A DNA stretch of 36,944 nucleotides from CALGYY01 sp964585485 (GTDB lineage: Bacteria; Bacteroidota; Bacteroidia; Bacteroidales; CAIWKO01), in NCBI GenBank assembly GCA_964585485.1, contig CAZPDS010000021.1, positions 1 through 36,944 on the forward strand. The letters are read 5' to 3'. Position numbers and translations under genes: made by a program. The notes beneath the pieces are model-generated. The model saw nothing but the letters and a program-made list of their open reading frames with translations, had not been told where the DNA came from and made no database searches. Shown one piece after another: positions 17,311 to 25,836 of the stretch; the first letter of the stretch is position 1; the number at the start of each line of letters is the position of its first letter.

Positions 17311-18882
17311 TTAACGGATCCGCACCAGGGGCCAGGAAAAGCATTGTTGCTTATTCACAATCAATAGCTTATAATAACCAGCCGGCACGGTCTCGTCAAA
17401 ATCGAGCCAGACCTGTCCGTTCACAAAGGAAGCGCGAACATCCGTGATGCGCCGACCTGTAAGATCGCGCACCTCCCAACGATCGGGCAGCGAGGCAGGA
17501 TAGTCGATGTAAAAACGGCCCCGGGAGGGATTAGGGTAAACCCGCAGGGTTGGAGCGGGCGATGTTTCCGGGCGCCCATCAGGACTGCACAGATCACGGC
17601 CTTGCGGAGATTCGGTTTGCGGTGGGAAGCAGAAGGTGGCCACATCCAGGTTGCCGGTATCCCGATGATATCCGGGATCCTGCGGCCAAACCCGGCTTGT
17701 ATCCAGCGCGAGAAGGACCGGCAGGCTCAAGCAGCCGGCCGATTCCAGCGACGGGCCCTTCATCAGAAAAATGTTGGTATCCGGACCAAAACTGCTGGTA
17801 TAACCCGACCAGAAGGATGTGGAAGCGTCCATGACCAACACATCCTGAAAGGCTTCTTCGGCGGGGCCTCCGGCATGGTGGGCTGACAGCAACAGTCCGT
17901 CACGGTCGAATACCAGCGCCAGGGCCTGATCATCCGCCGCGGAAGGGCTGGTAAGGCTTACCTTACCACCGCAGAGAATCTGTTGCTGAGGTTCATTCCA
18001 GGCCAGGCAAAGCGCCGTGGATCCCTGGATTTCAGGCGAATTCAGCACGCTCCGCTGCCAGCGAATCTGGGCTGCGCTATCCTGACAAATCACAACGGCC
18101 TGATCAAGATCCGGTGCCAGGGTATCAATCCGGTAGCCACAAAGATAAAGGTCGCCACTGACTGGATCCGTCGCCAGATCGTTAAGGTAGATGCCGGCGT
18201 AAGAACGCGACCACTTTAGATTTCCGGCCGCATCTGTTTTTATCAGCACGCTGTTATCCGCGGTATTTCCGCAAAGGAAGAGATCACCGCCGGGCATGGC
18301 AAGCAAGGATGTAGCTGTAACCGGCCCTTCGTCGCTGATATAGGCGTAATGCCAAAGTTGATCACCCCATTGGTTAAGGGCCGACACCACGAGACTTTTC
18401 AATGGGCCCGCGAAATTTTCGGCGGATAGTAACATCAGAATAGTACCATCCGGCAGCTCAGCGATCCCGGCCGGAAGTTCGTACGAAGCCGTGCCATAGG
18501 CGCGGATCCAAACAATGGTACCCGCGGAGTCTATCCGAAACAGCAGCGCATCCCCGTTGCCCGGCCCCACCGAAGCATGCGCTAACAACAATAACATATT
18601 CCCATTCGCCGCCCGGATCACCCGGCCCTGGCCCACCCCGGAGGTAAGATAGCGCTTGACGTCCAGTGGAGTTCCGTCCGAATTCAGCCGCAACAGGGCC
18701 GGACCAGTATAGAGGTTGACAAGATCATCGCTCACCCGAACCAGGCTAAAGCCCGAACTTTTAAAGGCACTGTAATACGCCATGGCGCCCGACTGTGCCT
18801 GGGCCTGCATGCCCAACAGCCCAAAGCCGGGAAGCATCAACCCAACAATGATGTTGCGCAGGATCCTCCTTAGTGCCCGCAT
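17311..18882 (-). CDS. Large secreted protein with T9SS type A sorting domain
   Basis: A 523-residue protein. A signal peptide (residues about 1-29, ending MQAQAQ) precedes a run of repeated beta-propeller-like segments: GNMLLLLAHASVGPGNGDALLF, DGTILMLLSAENFAGP, GGDLFLCGNTADNS and SGDLYLCGYRID. These resemble the SBBP-type repeats common in Bacteroidota cargo. The end is a sorting domain: TLRVYPNPSRGRFYIDYP, WEVRDLTGRRI and VPAGYYKLLIVN, which directs T9SS export. No active site is visible. It stands alone, divergent from the alpha-oxoamine synthase. Confidence 0.8.
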   Translation of the reverse strand: MRALRRILRNIIVGLMLPGFGLLGMQAQAQSGAMAYYSAFKSSGFSLVRVSDDLVNLYTGPALLRLNSDGTPLDVKRYLTSGVGQGRVIRAANGNMLLLLAHASVGPGNGDALLFRIDSAGTIVWIRAYGTASYELPAGIAELPDGTILMLLSAENFAGPLKSLVVSALNQWGDQLWHYAYISDEGPVTATSLLAMPGGDLFLCGNTADNSVLIKTDAAGNLKWSRSYAGIYLNDLATDPVSGDLYLCGYRIDTLAPDLDQAVVICQDSAAQIRWQRSVLNSPEIQGSTALCLAWNEPQQQILCGGKVSLTSPSAADDQALALVFDRDGLLLSAHHAGGPAEEAFQDVLVMDASTSFWSGYTSSFGPDTNIFLMKGPSLESAGCLSLPVLLALDTSRVWPQDPGYHRDTGNLDVATFCFPPQTESPQGRDLCSPDGRPETSPAPTLRVYPNPSRGRFYIDYPASLPDRWEVRDLTGRRITDVRASFVNGQVWLDFDETVPAGYYKLLIVNKQQCFSWPLVRIR

Positions 18883-18985
18883 AGTTTGTGATTTACATTA
18901 CGTATTTCCTACAACACCAGGCCTGACAAAGCCCGTCTCATCAAAAATAACCATTTTTATTGTAAGAAAACGATAAAAAAAATAG

Positions 18986-18993
18986 TAGCTTTG
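18986..18993 (+). promoter_or_regulatory. -7 promoter box of the alpha-oxoamine synthase gene
   Basis: TAGCTTTG is an exact TAnnTTTG match in the divergent intergenic region. TTTATTG about 23 nt upstream may serve as -33. It sits over the upstream in-frame TTG at 18991, which argues for a start further down, the GTG at 19030. Confidence 0.55.
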
Positions 18994-19029
18994 CAACTCA
19001 AACAGAGTTTAACATTAAATTACAATATC

Positions 19030-20280
19030 GTGGACATTTTCGAAAAAACAAAAACCCGCATGGGTCATCTTGGTCAGTATTATGACCAGGGACACGGTTA
19101 CTTCTTCTTCCCAAAACTTGAAGGAGAAATTGGAACCAGAATGATGTATCGTGGTAAAGAGCGCCTGGTATGGAGTCTGAACAACTACCTGGGGCTGGCA
19201 AACCACCCGGAAGTCCGGAAAGCAGATGCAGAGGCCTCTGCCGAATGGGGACTGGCCGCGCCCATGGGTGCCCGCATGATGTCGGGTCAAACCATTTACC
19301 ACGAACAATTGGAAAGAGAACTCGCCGAGTTTGTTTTCAAACCGGCCGCCTACCTGCTGAATTTCGGCTACCAGGGCATGACCAGTATCATCGAGTGCCT
19401 ACTCGACCGCAACGATGTTGTGGTTTACGATAAGGAGTGCCACTCCTGCATTCTGGATGGTCTTCGTATGCACATGGGAAAACGTTTTACCTACCCGCAT
19501 AACGATATCGCTGCCCTGGAGAAGAACCTGGAACGTGCTACCAAACTGGCCGAACAAACCGGCGGTGGCATTATGGTAATCACCGAAGGCGTTTACGGAA
19601 TGATTGGCGATACCGGCAAGCTTGACGAAATTGTCAAGATGAAGAAGAAATTCAATTTCAGACTGCTGGTTGATGATGCACACGGCTTTGGTACCATGGG
19701 TGAAACCGGTGCCGGAACGGGTCAGCATTACGGTGTTCAGGACGAGATTGACATTTATTTCGCCACCTTCGCCAAATCCATGGCCAGCATTGGCGCCTTC
19801 GTGGCGTCCGAACCGCATGTGATCAAGTACCTGATGTACAATATGCGTTCGCAGGTTTACGCAAAATCATTACCCATGCCGCTGGTGATGGGCGCCCTGA
19901 AACGCCTGGAGCTGATCCGCAACCATCCGGAATACCGCGAAAAGTTGTGGACCATCGTCAACGCGCTCAAGAACGGCCTTCGCGAAAGAGGCTTCAATCT
20001 AGGAATCTCCGACACTGTCGTAGTGCCCGTGTACCTCTTCGGAGGCATTCCGGAAGCGACGCAGTTGATATACGACCTGCGCGAAAACTTCAACCTGTTC
20101 TGCAGCATCGTGATCTTCCCTGTAGTGCCGCGTGGTACCATCCTGATCCGGCTTATTCCAACCGCGGTTCACACCATGGAGGATGTTGAATATACCCTGA
20201 ACGCCTTTACCTACGTTCAGGATATGTTGAAAAACAATAAGTACGATAAGGAAAAAATGGTTGAAATTCCCAAAGAATAG
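19030..20280 (+). CDS. Alpha-oxoamine synthase (serine palmitoyltransferase/cysteate acyltransferase type)
   Basis: A 416-residue PLP enzyme from a GTG at 19030 (MDIFEKTKTRMGHLGQYY); an ATG at 19060 is an alternative. Fold-type I marks are WSLNNYLGLANHPEVRKA, GARMMSGQTIYHEQLERELA, DKECHSCILDGLRMHMG, LLVDDAHGFGTMGETG and TFAKSMASIGAF, where Lys249 should bind PLP. The family condenses an acyl-CoA with an amino acid: Kbl with glycine, BioF with alanine, Spt with serine. The closely related Bacteroidota enzymes make sphingolipids or, with cysteate, capnine sulfonolipids tied to gliding. The sequence alone does not settle the amino acid. The gene is monocistronic and ends in a terminator shared with lon. 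Confidence 0.82.
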   Translation: MDIFEKTKTRMGHLGQYYDQGHGYFFFPKLEGEIGTRMMYRGKERLVWSLNNYLGLANHPEVRKADAEASAEWGLAAPMGARMMSGQTIYHEQLERELAEFVFKPAAYLLNFGYQGMTSIIECLLDRNDVVVYDKECHSCILDGLRMHMGKRFTYPHNDIAALEKNLERATKLAEQTGGGIMVITEGVYGMIGDTGKLDEIVKMKKKFNFRLLVDDAHGFGTMGETGAGTGQHYGVQDEIDIYFATFAKSMASIGAFVASEPHVIKYLMYNMRSQVYAKSLPMPLVMGALKRLELIRNHPEYREKLWTIVNALKNGLRERGFNLGISDTVVVPVYLFGGIPEATQLIYDLRENFNLFCSIVIFPVVPRGTILIRLIPTAVHTMEDVEYTLNAFTYVQDMLKNNKYDKEKMVEIPKE

Positions 20281-20295
20281 TACGCTTTGAACACC

Positions 20296-20333
20296 AAAAA
20301 AAAGAGGCTGTCTTCCGACAACCTCTTTTTTTT
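20296..20333. terminator. Bidirectional intrinsic terminator between spt-like gene and lon
   Basis: An A8 run and GAGG (20296-20307) pair with CCTC and T8 (20322-20333), and TGTC pairs with GACA around a TTCC loop, with one C-A mismatch in the stem. T-tracts follow the stem on both strands, so it can end both convergent transcripts. Confidence 0.85.
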
Positions 20334-20340
20334 AACGGAA

Positions 20341-22815
20341 TTATTTCGCCGGTTTCAGGTCTTTGGCAAGATTAAGGGCGTGCGGAACTTTCTGGTCCAT
20401 CAATGCATAATCCAAAACTTCACGCATGTCGGTAACATAATGGAAGGTCAGCCCTTTGACATAGCGCTCGCTGATTTCTTCAATGTCGCTGCGGTTGTCG
20501 GCCGGCAGAAGAATGTCGGTAATCCGGAAACGCTTGGCTGCCAGTATCTTTTCTTTCACCCCGCCCACCGGCAACACCTTTCCGCGTAAGGTAATCTCTC
20601 CTGTCATCGCCATTTTGGTGCGCACCTTACGTTGTGTAAAGGCCGACGAAAGTGCGGTGAGCATGGTGACACCCGCGGACGGGCCGTCTTTGGGGGTTGC
20701 TCCTTCGGGCACGTGAATATGCACATTCCAGTTCTCAAACACCAGCGGATCAATGTCCAGCTTATGGCAGTGTGCTTTCAAAAACTCATAGGCAATGGTA
20801 GCGCTTTCCTTCATAACATCGCCCAGGTTTCCGGTGAGGGTGAGGGCGCCTTTTCCGCGACTGAGGCTAACTTCGATAAAAAGAATTTCCCCCCCGGCGG
20901 CGGTCCAGGCCAAACCCGTCACCACGCCCGGAACATCCGGGGTTTGGGTACGATCTTTTTTGAAGACCGGAACGCCGAGGATTTTCTGCAGTTCGTCGGG
21001 TTTGATTTCCTTGTTATACGCTTCTTCCGAAGCGATAAAACGTGCGCGGGTACGAATGACTTTGGCAATATTTTTTTCAAGTGAGCGCACACCGGACTCC
21101 CGGGTATAGTCATCCACAATGCGTTCCAGCAACTTAACAGAAAACTTTAATTGACCTTCCTTAATGCCATGTTCAGCAAGCTGTTTCGGAACAAGATGCC
21201 GTTTGGCAATCTCTACTTTTTCCTCCAGCAAATAGCCGCTCAGGTCGATAATTTCCATACGGTCGCGCAAGGCCGGATGAACCGTACTGAGTGTATTGGC
21301 GGTGGCAATAAACATGACCCGCGAGAGGTCGTACTCCAGTTCGAGGAAGTTGTCGTAAAAGGATGTGTTTTGTTCCGGATCCAGCACCTCGAGCAAAGCC
21401 GCCTGCGGATCACCCTGCATGGTATTTCCGCTCACCTTATCAATTTCATCGAGGACGAAAACAGGGTTTGAGGATTTCGCTTTACGCAAATTCTGGATAA
21501 CGCGTCCCGGCATCGCACCTATGTAGGTTTTCCGATGTCCGCGCAATTCAGCCTCATCGCGCAATCCACCCAGCGACATGCGGATGTATTTGCGTTCGAG
21601 GGATCGCGCAATGGATTTCCCGAGGGATGTTTTTCCAACCCCCGGAGGGCCAACGAGGCAGAGAATGGGCGATTTCATATCCCCTTTCAACTTCAATACG
21701 GCCAGGTACTCAATGATGCGCTCTTTAATCTTCTCGAGACCGTAATGATCTTCATCCAGAATTTTTTGCGCATGCTGAAGATCAAAATTATCCTGAGTAT
21801 ATTCGTTCCAGGGCAATTCCACCAGCGTTTCGAGGTAATTCATCTGGATGGAATACTCTGCAGCCGAGGGGTTCATGCGTTGGAGCTTATTGATTTCCTT
21901 TTCAAAAACCTCCCGAACATCCTCATTCCACTTCTTTTGGCCAGCCTTTTCGCGAAGTTCGGCAATTTCCTGCTCCGCTGGATTATCTCCCAATTCCTGC
22001 TGAATCTGTTTCATCTGCTGATGCAGAATGTAGTCGCGCTGTTGTTTATCCAGATCCGTCTTAACTTTATCCTGAATCTGATTTTTCACCTCGATCGCCT
22101 GCAATTCCTGGATCAGCAGGCGCAATACCTCACTGGACTGTTCGAAGAGACTTGGCAACTCAAGCAGTTTTTGTTTCTGATCCAGCTCAAGATTCAAATT
22201 GGATGAAATGAAATTCACCAGAAAGCCCGGGGCATCAATATTCTTGATGGCAAAAGCCGCTTCCGATGGAATGTTTGGCGATTGCTTCACGATCTGTGAA
22301 GCCATCTCTTTCATGGACGTTAGCATTTCCACTAACTTAGGATCGGTCAGGTTTTCCGCATCAAAGGGAAAAGGACGAACCCGTGCTGTGAAGTAAGGCT
22401 GGTCGCTAATCATGCTATCCAGCAGGAAGCGCTTTTTTCCCTGAATGATCACCGTAGTACTGCCATCCGGCATATGCAGCATTTTCATAATCAAGGCAAC
22501 GGTTCCAACCTTATGAAGCTCCTGAAAGGTAGGATCTTCCGTTTCCGGATCCTGCTGAGCCACCACACCGATGATACGGTTCGATTTATACGCTTCGCGG
22601 ATAAGGCGGATGGATTTATCCCGGCCCACCGTTATGGGGATAACCACCCCCGGAAACAGCACCGTATTCCGTAAAGGCAGAATAGGCAGCACCTCCGGGA
22701 GGGTTTCGGCGTTCATTTGTTCTTCATCCTCACTGGTGAACAGGGGGATGAACTCCGTGTCGTTGTCAATCATACTTAAAAAATGAAACGGACTATTATC
22801 GTTCTTAATTTTCAT
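20341..22815 (-). CDS. lon: ATP-dependent protease Lon
   Basis: An 824-residue AAA+ serine protease degrading misfolded and regulatory proteins in the cytoplasm. An N-terminal substrate-binding domain (LPILPLRNTVLFPGVVIPI) and a coiled-coil linker lead to Walker A (GPPGVGKTS near residue 382), Walker B (PVFVLDEIDKV) and the C-terminal protease domain with Ser713 in PKDGPSAGV and the catalytic Lys about 43 residues later in GGVKEKIL. I keep the ATG at 22815; a second in-frame ATG at 22773 is equally possible since no clear promoter separates them. Length and motifs are normal. Confidence 0.95.
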   Translation of the reverse strand: MKIKNDNSPFHFLSMIDNDTEFIPLFTSEDEEQMNAETLPEVLPILPLRNTVLFPGVVIPITVGRDKSIRLIREAYKSNRIIGVVAQQDPETEDPTFQELHKVGTVALIMKMLHMPDGSTTVIIQGKKRFLLDSMISDQPYFTARVRPFPFDAENLTDPKLVEMLTSMKEMASQIVKQSPNIPSEAAFAIKNIDAPGFLVNFISSNLNLELDQKQKLLELPSLFEQSSEVLRLLIQELQAIEVKNQIQDKVKTDLDKQQRDYILHQQMKQIQQELGDNPAEQEIAELREKAGQKKWNEDVREVFEKEINKLQRMNPSAAEYSIQMNYLETLVELPWNEYTQDNFDLQHAQKILDEDHYGLEKIKERIIEYLAVLKLKGDMKSPILCLVGPPGVGKTSLGKSIARSLERKYIRMSLGGLRDEAELRGHRKTYIGAMPGRVIQNLRKAKSSNPVFVLDEIDKVSGNTMQGDPQAALLEVLDPEQNTSFYDNFLELEYDLSRVMFIATANTLSTVHPALRDRMEIIDLSGYLLEEKVEIAKRHLVPKQLAEHGIKEGQLKFSVKLLERIVDDYTRESGVRSLEKNIAKVIRTRARFIASEEAYNKEIKPDELQKILGVPVFKKDRTQTPDVPGVVTGLAWTAAGGEILFIEVSLSRGKGALTLTGNLGDVMKESATIAYEFLKAHCHKLDIDPLVFENWNVHIHVPEGATPKDGPSAGVTMLTALSSAFTQRKVRTKMAMTGEITLRGKVLPVGGVKEKILAAKRFRITDILLPADNRSDIEEISERYVKGLTFHYVTDMREVLDYALMDQKVPHALNLAKDLKPAK

Positions 22816-22924
22816 AATGAATTATGTCAAACTGGCAGGTGAATAAATAAAATAAAAAATGGAAATTTCTTTAACTGCATCAAGATCAATATACTAAAGA
22901 AATATTCACATTTCTGATTACTGA

Positions 22925-23050
22925 TGTTTATGCAAATGGTCAAGGCCTATGCCACGGATGTTGAACAGAGGCTGTATATAAAAGATCCCGGTAAAAAGTT
23001 TGTTAAGCAAGAGGATGACATGGGTTCAAAATATTTCAACAAGCATTAAA
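22925..23050 (+). CDS. Possible small ORF, 41 aa
   Basis: The frame begins MFMQMVKAYATDVEQRLYIK, is rich in Lys and Asp, and ends YFNKH. Its composition is protein-like, but there is no clear promoter, no family match I recognise, and the stop abuts a terminator hairpin. A decayed gene remnant is as likely as a real small protein. Confidence 0.2.
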
Positions 23051-23053
23051 ACA

Positions 23054-23088
23054 AATCCTTAGTCCAAAAAAAATGGCGACTAAGGATT
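23054..23088 (-). terminator. Hairpin terminator of the GlmU-like gene
   Basis: An 11-bp perfect stem (AATCCTTAGTC with GACTAAGGATT) encloses a 13-nt loop. On the minus strand it is followed by TGTTTTAATG, a modest U-rich tail, and lies about 60 nt past the stop of the GlmU-like gene. Confidence 0.6.
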
Positions 23089-23146
23089 CGGTAACAAAAA
23101 AAATGGCGAAAGGACAAGGATCGTCGGTTACGACAATATGTCAGCA

Positions 23147-24358
23147 TCAGACTCTTTTCTTGCGATAAGTAAAGGTATATTGGTAAACCGCTTTAAGAAT
23201 TTCAGCATCCTGAGGATCCATGGAAATATTGCGGCGGGCCATTACCAGCTTGGCAACATCCAGGGCTTTGCCGATGTCGAAGGTGGTATATCCCACGGTA
23301 CTGGTTCCCCAGGAAAACGAGGGGATAAAATTTCGCTGGTATCCGTGACCAAAAACATTGGCACAAACGCCGATCACCGAGCCTGTATTAAACATTGTAT
23401 TGATACCACATTTACTGTGATCGCCCATGATCATTCCACAAAATTGCTGTCCGGTGGAAACGAATCTTTCTTGCGGGTACGACCAAAGGCGGACTTCATC
23501 GTATGTATTTTTCAGGTTCGAGGTATTCGTATCTGCGCCAAGGTTGCACCACTCGCCGATAACGGAATGTCCGACAAACCCATCGTGCGACTTGTTACTA
23601 TTACCCAGAATTACGACGTTGTTGAGTTCACCCCCGACTTTGGCGCCCGGACCAATGGTAGTGGGTCCGTATATTTTGGCCCCCATTTTCACCAGCGCCT
23701 GATCGCACACCGCCACAGGGCCACGCAGCATAGCACCTTCCATGATTTCGGCATTTTTTCCAATGTACACGGGCCCTGTTTTGGCATTAATGGTGGTAAA
23801 TTCAAGCACGGCACCTTCTTCAACAAAAATTTGGCCGCCGCCCAGCACACGGTTCGTATCGCTGATATCCTGTGATTTTCTTCCTGCCGTCAGCAATAAA
23901 AAATCAGCGCGCAGTGCTTCATCATTCTTCACATAAATATCCCAGGGATTACTAATCTTCAGATGAGACGCTTTTGAAACGACCTCCACGCCTTCCGACT
24001 CTTCAGATATCGTAGAATCCATGATCTCCGTCTCCGGAAGGTGCTTATCCACCACGTGCATAGCAATAACATAATCGCCGGAAACCAGCGATTCGTCTGG
24101 TCTTAGGGCGCTAATCTCGGCAATCAGCTCCGCTGTCGGGCATACCGAACCATTAATAAGAATATTATCTTCCTGCCGGATAAGGGGATATTTCCCGCTT
24201 AAATACTTTTCAGTCATGGTGGACGTCTTTACATTCAGCATTCTTTCCCATTTCTCGCGAATGGTCAGAATACCAATACGAAGATCGGCCACCGGCCGGG
24301 TGAAGGTAAGGGGGAGCAAATCATTGCGTGTAGCATCGTCGAAAAGGATGTAGTTCAT
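23147..24358 (-). CDS. GlmU-family protein, putative sugar nucleotidyltransferase
   Basis: A 403-residue protein. The N-terminus (MNYILFDDATRNDLLPLTFTRPVADLRIG) is the pattern of the Bacteroidota GlmU-like family rather than the classical GlmU pyrophosphorylase loop. Residues from about 190 to 370 form a left-handed beta helix of hexapeptide repeats (VYIGKNAEIMEGAMLRGPV, IYGPTTIGPGAKVGGELNNVV, HSVIGEWCNLGADTNTSNLK, DHSKCGINTMFNTGSVIGV). It probably transfers a nucleotidyl or acyl group to a sugar phosphate for cell-envelope synthesis. The exact substrate is not known. It is 261 nt from bL31 with its own promoter, so it is not obviously in an operon with it. Confidence 0.82.
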   Translation of the reverse strand: MNYILFDDATRNDLLPLTFTRPVADLRIGILTIREKWERMLNVKTSTMTEKYLSGKYPLIRQEDNILINGSVCPTAELIAEISALRPDESLVSGDYVIAMHVVDKHLPETEIMDSTISEESEGVEVVSKASHLKISNPWDIYVKNDEALRADFLLLTAGRKSQDISDTNRVLGGGQIFVEEGAVLEFTTINAKTGPVYIGKNAEIMEGAMLRGPVAVCDQALVKMGAKIYGPTTIGPGAKVGGELNNVVILGNSNKSHDGFVGHSVIGEWCNLGADTNTSNLKNTYDEVRLWSYPQERFVSTGQQFCGMIMGDHSKCGINTMFNTGSVIGVCANVFGHGYQRNFIPSFSWGTSTVGYTTFDIGKALDVAKLVMARRNISMDPQDAEILKAVYQYTFTYRKKRV

Positions 24359-24412
24359 AGCGTCGGTTTTTTATTTTTCTGGTAACGGAGAAATTCCAAT
24401 ACAAGTATACTT

Positions 24413-24444
24413 CAAAGGTTGTTTTCAGACACGAAAGGTACAAA
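24413..24444 (-). promoter_or_regulatory. Promoter of the GlmU-like gene
   Basis: On the minus strand TTTG, 20 nt, then AACCTTTG, one base from the consensus TAnnTTTG, at normal spacing. It gives a leader of about 50 nt. Confidence 0.5.
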
Positions 24445-24574
24445 AACTTTTTCGAAAGTTATTAACATTTTTTAACAAAAAACATCATTTTCTTCCGCCA
24501 CGACGCCTGCGGCACACTACATCTCCCCTCGGATCAATCTCATAAGCACCAGCCATTCAGTCTACTACAAAAAA

Positions 24575-24598
24575 AAGGCTGTCCTACCGGACAGCCTT
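24575..24598 (-). terminator. Intrinsic terminator of the bL31 gene
   Basis: AAGGCTGTCC (24575-24584) pairs perfectly with GGACAGCCTT (24589-24598) around TACC, with a run of T after the stem on the minus strand. It lies 21 nt past the bL31 stop. The stem shares its GGCTGTC core with the terminator at 20296-20333. Confidence 0.9.
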
Positions 24599-24619
24599 AA
24601 AAATTTTGCACCCATCAGC

Positions 24620-24898
24620 TTATTCGCTCTTGGGTTCTTCCTTTTTATCGAAATGTTTTTTATACTTGGTGCGGAATTTATCCACGCGACCGGCGGTATC
24701 AACAAATTTCATCTTACCGGTATAAAAGGGGTGTGACATATGGGAAATCTCGAGTTTTACCAGCGGATATTCCTTCCCGTCTTCCCACGTAATTGTATCT
24801 TTGGTCTGCACTGTAGAGCGCGTCATGAAAGAATAGTCGTTTGACATATCTTTAAAAACAACCAGTCGGTATCCCTTAGGATGAATGTCTTTTCTCAT
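24620..24898 (-). CDS. rpmE2: 50S ribosomal protein bL31, type B
   Basis: A 92-residue ribosomal protein. It begins MRKDIHPKGYRLVVFKDMS and has the type B marks DYSFMTRSTVQT and EISHMSHPFYTGKMKFVDTAGRVDKF. It lacks the zinc-binding cysteines of type A bL31, as expected for the B form. It has a strong promoter (24925-24955) and its own terminator, so it is a single-gene unit. Confidence 0.95.
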   Translation of the reverse strand: MRKDIHPKGYRLVVFKDMSNDYSFMTRSTVQTKDTITWEDGKEYPLVKLEISHMSHPFYTGKMKFVDTAGRVDKFRTKYKKHFDKKEEPKSE

Positions 24899-24924
24899 TG
24901 TGAATGCATTTTATTTCAGGGGTG

Positions 24925-24955
24925 CAAAATTACAACATTCTATATAATAATCAAA
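24925..24955 (-). promoter_or_regulatory. Promoter of the bL31 gene
   Basis: The minus strand reads TTTG, 19 nt, TAATTTTG: both elements match the Bacteroidota consensus exactly and at the ideal spacing. This is one of the two best promoters in the window. Confidence 0.8.
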
Positions 24956-25008
24956 GAAAATCGGATTTTTTTTCAATTATTCGAAGGAAAGGCTTTCCGG
25001 CAATTTTT

Positions 25009-25016
25009 TATCTTTG
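25009..25016 (+). promoter_or_regulatory. -7 promoter box of pepE
   Basis: TATCTTTG, an exact match, 30 nt before the pepE ATG. No clear -33 TTTG is seen at 19-21 nt. Confidence 0.55.
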
Positions 25017-25046
25017 CGGAAGAGAAACCAATAAATATTCGATTAT

Positions 25047-25760
25047 ATGAAACTTTTACTATTAAGTAATTCCACCAATCCGGGGGAAGCCTACCTGGGC
25101 TGGTCGTTGCAATTTTTGTCTGATTTTATGAAGCAAAGCGGTGCAAAAAGAGTACTGTTTATTCCGTACGCCGGTGTTACGGTAACGTACGACGATTACG
25201 AGGCCAAGGTTGCGTCAGTATACAAAGAACTTGGGTTTGAGTTGTACTCTATACATCATGAAAAGGAACCGATCCGTGCAGTCATGGAGGCTGAAGCCAT
25301 TGCTGTGGGTGGCGGTAATACCTTTTTTCTGGTGCATATGATGCACAAACTCGGGATAATGGAGGCCATCCGCGAGCGAGCTCTGGCCGGGGTTCCCTTT
25401 ATGGGATGGAGTGCCGGAAGTAATGTGGCCTGCCCCACCCTGCGCACCACCAACGACATGCCGATCATTGAGCCGGAAAGTTTTGATTGCCTGAACCTCC
25501 TGCCCTTCCAGATAAATCCGCATTACCTTGACGCCCATCCCGAAGGACACGGCGGTGAAACGCGGCTGCAGCGCATCGAAGAATTCATGAAGGCCAACCC
25601 GGAAGTGACCGTTGCCGGCTTGCGCGAAGCTTCCCTCTTGCGTGTGGATGGCCCGCACATGGAACTTATGGGCCGCAAACCCATGCTCGTGTTCCGCTAT
25701 GGTAAAGAGCCGGTGGAATACCAACCCGGCAGTGATGTCAGCATGCTGCTAGAACGCTAA
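25047..25760 (+). CDS. pepE: Dipeptidase E
   Basis: A 237-residue serine peptidase of family S51 hydrolysing dipeptides with N-terminal aspartate in the cytoplasm. It opens MKLLLLSNSTNPGEAYLGW, has IAVGGGNTFFLVHMM for the oxyanion region, the nucleophile Ser in FMGWSAGSNVACPT, and the His region QINPHYLDAHPEGHGGETR. The length fits the family. It has its own promoter box and a strong terminator at 25770-25797. Confidence 0.93.
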   Translation: MKLLLLSNSTNPGEAYLGWSLQFLSDFMKQSGAKRVLFIPYAGVTVTYDDYEAKVASVYKELGFELYSIHHEKEPIRAVMEAEAIAVGGGNTFFLVHMMHKLGIMEAIRERALAGVPFMGWSAGSNVACPTLRTTNDMPIIEPESFDCLNLLPFQINPHYLDAHPEGHGGETRLQRIEEFMKANPEVTVAGLREASLLRVDGPHMELMGRKPMLVFRYGKEPVEYQPGSDVSMLLER

Positions 25761-25769
25761 CAATTGCTG

Positions 25770-25797
25770 GAGGCACCCTCGCGGTGCCTCTATTTTT
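25770..25797 (+). terminator. Intrinsic terminator of pepE
   Basis: GAGGCACC (25770-25777) pairs perfectly with GGTGCCTC (25783-25790) around CTCGC, followed by TATTTTTTT. The right arm is duplicated downstream at 25803-25818. Confidence 0.9.
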
Positions 25798-25818
25798 TTA
25801 AACCCTCGCGGTGCCTCT
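25776..25818. repeat. Direct repeat of the pepE terminator right arm
   Basis: The 16 bases CCCTCGCGGTGCCTCT at 25776-25791 recur exactly at 25803-25818, separated by a T-rich tract. The second copy has no left arm and so cannot form the hairpin alone. Confidence 0.7.
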
Positions 25819-25836
25819 TTGCTTCGTATCCCGGTA

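Larger units (their letters stand above)
22816..23146. other. 331-nt intergenic region between lon and the GlmU-like gene
   Basis: The region contains a strong hairpin (23054-23088) and two short open frames on the plus strand: 22925-23050 (41 codons, MFMQMVKAYATDVEQ...) and 23073-23171 (32 codons, starting MATKDSVTKKMAKG and running into the GlmU-like gene antisense). Neither resembles a protein I know, and both may be chance. An imperfect direct repeat around CAAAAAAAATGGCGA occurs at about 23065 and 23094. Confidence 0.5.

Noticed and set aside
21535..22206. 223-codon plus-strand frame inside lon
   Set aside because: It lies fully within lon antisense, has a Leu/Phe-rich shadow composition and no domain.
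23138..23875. 245-codon plus-strand frame antisense to the GlmU-like gene
   Set aside because: The hexapeptide beta-helix on the minus strand is unmistakable; the plus-strand frame is a shadow.
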